Positions 5,789 through 7,817 of a stretch of 7,817 nt of DNA are shown here, in pieces (position 1 is the first letter of the stretch; each line of letters opens with the position of its first letter). The position numbers and the translations under genes are program-made. The DNA is from an uncultured Micrococcaceae bacterium (GTDB lineage Bacteria; Actinomycetota; Actinomycetes; Actinomycetales; Micrococcaceae), in the NCBI GenBank assembly GCA_937896705.1, contig CALBOC010000273.1:1-7817 (forward strand), given 5' to 3'. The notes below the pieces were generated by a model, which did not search any database, had not been told where the DNA came from, and was given only the letters and a program-made list of their open reading frames with translations.

Positions 5789-6820
5789 ATGTCTGGGACA
5801 CTCGTACAACCCATCAGGTCCCGCATGAGGGTTGAAGATCTCTTGCTTGGTGTGCTGGGCGTAGCTACCGTTCCCGTGCTCTGGTGGTTAGGTCATTCAT
5901 GGGACAGCCGTCCAGCTGCGAGCTCGGGTCAAACATTGGAATACTGGATCGCTCTCATCTTCGGATTTGGCGGTATAGCTCTCTGCGTCATGTGGGTAGT
6001 TTTTTTCTTAGCAGGGCTTGGCCTGATTATCGGGCTGAAAACCCGCAATGCGGCGCTAGCGTACTGGGCCGAGGTGTTTACGCCGAAATTTCTGCGTCGC
6101 CTGATTATTTCCGTCCTTGGTCTACAGGTAGCTATCGCTCCACAAGCATTCGCGCTTCCCAGCCAACACGTGACTTCAGAAATCGGAGACATGGAAGATC
6201 GTCAGCCATTTATGCCAGACGTCTATACGCCTGAAACTGGCACCACGGAATCTAAGTCCCCAACTGATGACCTGGCATCAGAAGAAGTTCCAACGGCTAC
6301 ACCCCATCACGCACCACAGGTTTCCGAGTCAATAACTGCACCAACAACTGCGCTCACCAGCCCCAACACAGAGACACTGTCCCCCACAGTTGAACCACGT
6401 CAACATAGTGAAGTCACTATCACGCCGGCACCTGTGGCGTCGCCTTCATTTTCTGAAGGCATCGACCCCGCACCCCGCCAAACCTCGACCATCGAAGTCG
6501 AACACAATCCTGTGTCAGAAACTCAGTCGGACCGGCAGCGGCAACCGACGCGGAACCGGTTCGTCCCCCAACAACCCATGCCGTCTCCCTATATTGCAGC
6601 GCCACAGCCAACTCGCAATACCGAAGATCCCACCGTAGTCATAAAGACCGGTGACTGCCTCTGGGATATCGCCCACCAGGAGCTAGGTGCCGAGGCGACA
6701 CTATTCCAGATCGATCAACGGTGGCGCCAGTGGTGGGAGTACAACCGCACACAAATTGGAGAAGACCCACACGTCCTCAGTCCCGGGACAGTTCTCAAAG
6801 CTCCACCATTTACCAGCTAA
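5789..6820 (+). CDS. membrane-anchored protein with C-terminal LysM-like domain
   Basis: A 343-residue protein in three parts. The N-terminus holds three hydrophobic segments (about 17-37, 52-84 and 101-122). Residues about 123-280 are a Pro/Thr/Ser/Glu-rich linker, probably unstructured and outside the membrane. Residues about 283-340 form a LysM-like domain: VVIKTGDCLWDIAHQELG, then WWEYNRTQIGEDPHVLSPGTVLKAPPF. LysM domains bind N-acetylglucosamine-containing glycans such as peptidoglycan, so a wall-associated role is likely. The usual Thr or Ser of GDTLW is Cys290. Segment 3 is preceded by KFLRR and ends in AFA (120-122), resembling a signal-peptidase site, so the linker and LysM part may be released or re-anchored. 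The ATG has GGAG at 5780-5783, five bases upstream. A 33-bp gap separates it from the next gene, suggesting an operon. No catalytic wall hydrolase domain is present. Confidence 0.85.
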   Translation: MSGTLVQPIRSRMRVEDLLLGVLGVATVPVLWWLGHSWDSRPAASSGQTLEYWIALIFGFGGIALCVMWVVFFLAGLGLIIGLKTRNAALAYWAEVFTPKFLRRLIISVLGLQVAIAPQAFALPSQHVTSEIGDMEDRQPFMPDVYTPETGTTESKSPTDDLASEEVPTATPHHAPQVSESITAPTTALTSPNTETLSPTVEPRQHSEVTITPAPVASPSFSEGIDPAPRQTSTIEVEHNPVSETQSDRQRQPTRNRFVPQQPMPSPYIAAPQPTRNTEDPTVVIKTGDCLWDIAHQELGAEATLFQIDQRWRQWWEYNRTQIGEDPHVLSPGTVLKAPPFTS

Positions 6821-6840
6821 TCTCAGCCGCACTCAGATAT

Positions 6841-6848
6841 AAAGGAAG
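6841..6848 (+). promoter_or_regulatory. ribosome binding site of the Rv3235-family gene
   Basis: AAAGGAAG, five bases from the ATG at 6854-6856. It lies in the 33-bp gap after the LysM gene, where no terminator or promoter is seen, so the two are probably co-transcribed. Confidence 0.55.
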
Positions 6849-6853
6849 ACATC

Positions 6854-7501
6854 ATGTACTCAGCTCTCTCTGCCGCCGCCCAACCGGATCAGCCTGAACG
6901 GACCCGAGATACGCCTAGCCAGAGGCGACATCTCCAAGCGGTAAAGACCACGCAGCTGCGGATTGCCTCTGCCGCGAGCCGACCGGCTACGACTCTTCGT
7001 CAAGCGGCCCGGCCCAACCACGTTGCACGTGATCCTCGGGAGGAATATTCTCCTGCGCTGGCTTGGGCCGCTCAAGTCGGCCGGTCTAATGTATTTACTT
7101 TTCGTAGCGCCGAATCTCCCCAGCCAATAGATCATCAACACGCCAGGCTGCTGGCGGAGATAAAGAAACTGACCCAAGCTGTCGGGTCGGCTTTTGTGGA
7201 AGCAGAACTGGGTATCCGGTCTTTCGGCCAACTCAATTCATGGCTTGAGTTCGACCTGTTTCATAAACTCAAAGCACGTGTTTACCACAGCGCGAATGCC
7301 AAACACATTGCAGCCAGGCGAGGTGAAGCCTCTCGCAAAGTGCCTGCCGTACAAACCATCGGCGTTCGAGCTGCCATGCATCGCAACGGCGAGTGGGAAA
7401 GTTCGATGACAATTCGTGTAGGGGAACGTGCCCGTGCGATCGCAATGCGAATACAGCTTCATCGCGATCGGTGGCGGGTTATCGCTTTAGAGGTTGGTTA
7501 G
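6854..7501 (+). CDS. Rv3235-family protein (DUF6459-like)
   Basis: A 215-residue protein, probably cytoplasmic: no signal peptide or membrane segment. Residues 1 to about 92 are basic and low in order. Residues about 95-213 form the domain: a helix pair (HARLLAEIKKLTQAVGSAFVEAELGIRSFGQLNSWLEFDLFHKLKAR) followed by beta strands (VRAAMHRNGEWESSMTIRVGERARAIAMRIQLHRDRWRVIALEVG). This matches the actinobacterial family named after M. tuberculosis Rv3235, which usually sits near secA. The closing strands ending in WRVIALEVG suggest an NTF2-like or cystatin-like half. No biochemical role is established that I know of; closeness to secA makes a link to protein export possible but unproven. Its stop codon TAG (7499-7501) overlaps the reversed stop of secA. 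It follows the LysM gene by 33 bp and is probably co-transcribed with it. Confidence 0.8.
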   Translation: MYSALSAAAQPDQPERTRDTPSQRRHLQAVKTTQLRIASAASRPATTLRQAARPNHVARDPREEYSPALAWAAQVGRSNVFTFRSAESPQPIDHQHARLLAEIKKLTQAVGSAFVEAELGIRSFGQLNSWLEFDLFHKLKARVYHSANAKHIAARRGEASRKVPAVQTIGVRAAMHRNGEWESSMTIRVGERARAIAMRIQLHRDRWRVIALEVG

Positions 7502-7817
7502 GAATCTCGACGTGCTTTCCTGGCAGCTTTCCGGATCTCACGTTCTTCGGTCTTGCGTTGTGCTCGAGACTTCTGCGGCGTTTTGACTCGCTGCCCATCG
7601 GCCGCCCGCGTTTGGGTAGTGGTAGAACCAGGTGCTTCTGCCGATGGACCCGAGAATTGCAACGGTTGCTGTTGGCGATTCCCGAAGTTTGCGATCTGCG
7701 AGAAATCAGCGGCGACACCTGGCATTTGCGATCCGACCTTGACCTCAGGTTTACGGATCTTAAGGTGGAACAGCTTATGTACAGTATCCTCGCGGATAGC
7801 TTGCATCATCGATTGGA
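7498..7817 (-). CDS. secA: protein translocase ATPase SecA, C-terminal end
   Basis: The last 105 codons of a gene entering from the right edge. SecA is the cytoplasmic motor that pushes preproteins through SecYEG. The visible QSMMQAIREDTVHKLFHLKI matches the end of the helical scaffold in SecA (typically MM..I.ED.V..LF). It is followed by a disordered linker rich in Gln, Ser and Thr and then a strongly basic end (KTPQKSRAQRKTEEREIRKAARKARRDS). There is no cysteine, so the C-terminal zinc-binding SEC-C motif seen in many SecA proteins is absent. The stop TAA (plus-strand tta, 7498-7500) overlaps the TAG of the convergent Rv3235-family gene. The neighbouring Rv3235-family gene supports the call. 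Whether this is the housekeeping SecA1 or an accessory SecA2 cannot be fixed from this fragment, though the long tail and neighbourhood favour SecA1. Confidence 0.85.
   Translation of the reverse strand, partial: QSMMQAIREDTVHKLFHLKIRKPEVKVGSQMPGVAADFSQIANFGNRQQQPLQFSGPSAEAPGSTTTQTRAADGQRVKTPQKSRAQRKTEEREIRKAARKARRDS

Overview
The window looks like chromosomal DNA from a moderately GC-rich actinobacterium, most likely a member of the Micrococcales (Micrococcaceae-like). The pointers are a 180-kDa-type NAD-glutamate dehydrogenase, an Rv3235-family gene beside secA, a short BldC/excisionase-type regulator starting with GTG, and an actinobacterial-style CpaE-like ATPase. Genus-level placement is a guess. 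I see no mobile element, RNA gene, CRISPR array or integration scar.

Layout. On the minus strand, from about 4569 down to 1, lie an SAF-domain (CpaB/RcpC-like) membrane protein, a CpaE/MinD-like ATPase joined to it by an ATGA stop-start overlap, and, after a 120-bp gap, the first 747 codons of NAD-glutamate dehydrogenase, which runs off the left edge. On the plus strand at 4775-5002 is a 75-residue helix-turn-helix protein. It converges, 11 bp apart, with a minus-strand gene for a 189-residue protein of unknown function (5014-5583). From 5789 a plus-strand pair encodes a membrane-anchored LysM-like protein and an Rv3235-family protein (which may be an accessory of SecA, judged only by position). 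The second of these overlaps by 4 bp the stop codon of the convergent secA gene, whose C-terminal end enters from the right edge.

The two divergent intergenic regions (4570-4774 and 5584-5788, both 205 bp) carry the most interesting signal. They share an exact 16-mer made of two ATCAAA motifs 10 bp apart. Upstream of the LysM gene it extends to a five-unit, 10-bp-phased array running into a TTGACA -35 box. Upstream of the helix-turn-helix gene it sits exactly inside an 8-bp perfect inverted repeat that touches the ribosome binding site. The simplest reading is that the small BldC-like protein polymerises head-to-tail on these sites, controlling itself and the LysM-Rv3235 operon, and perhaps the two divergent genes. 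That would make the window a small envelope-related regulon. The regulatory link is inference; the repeats are directly visible.

No gene-free stretch exceeds 300 bases.
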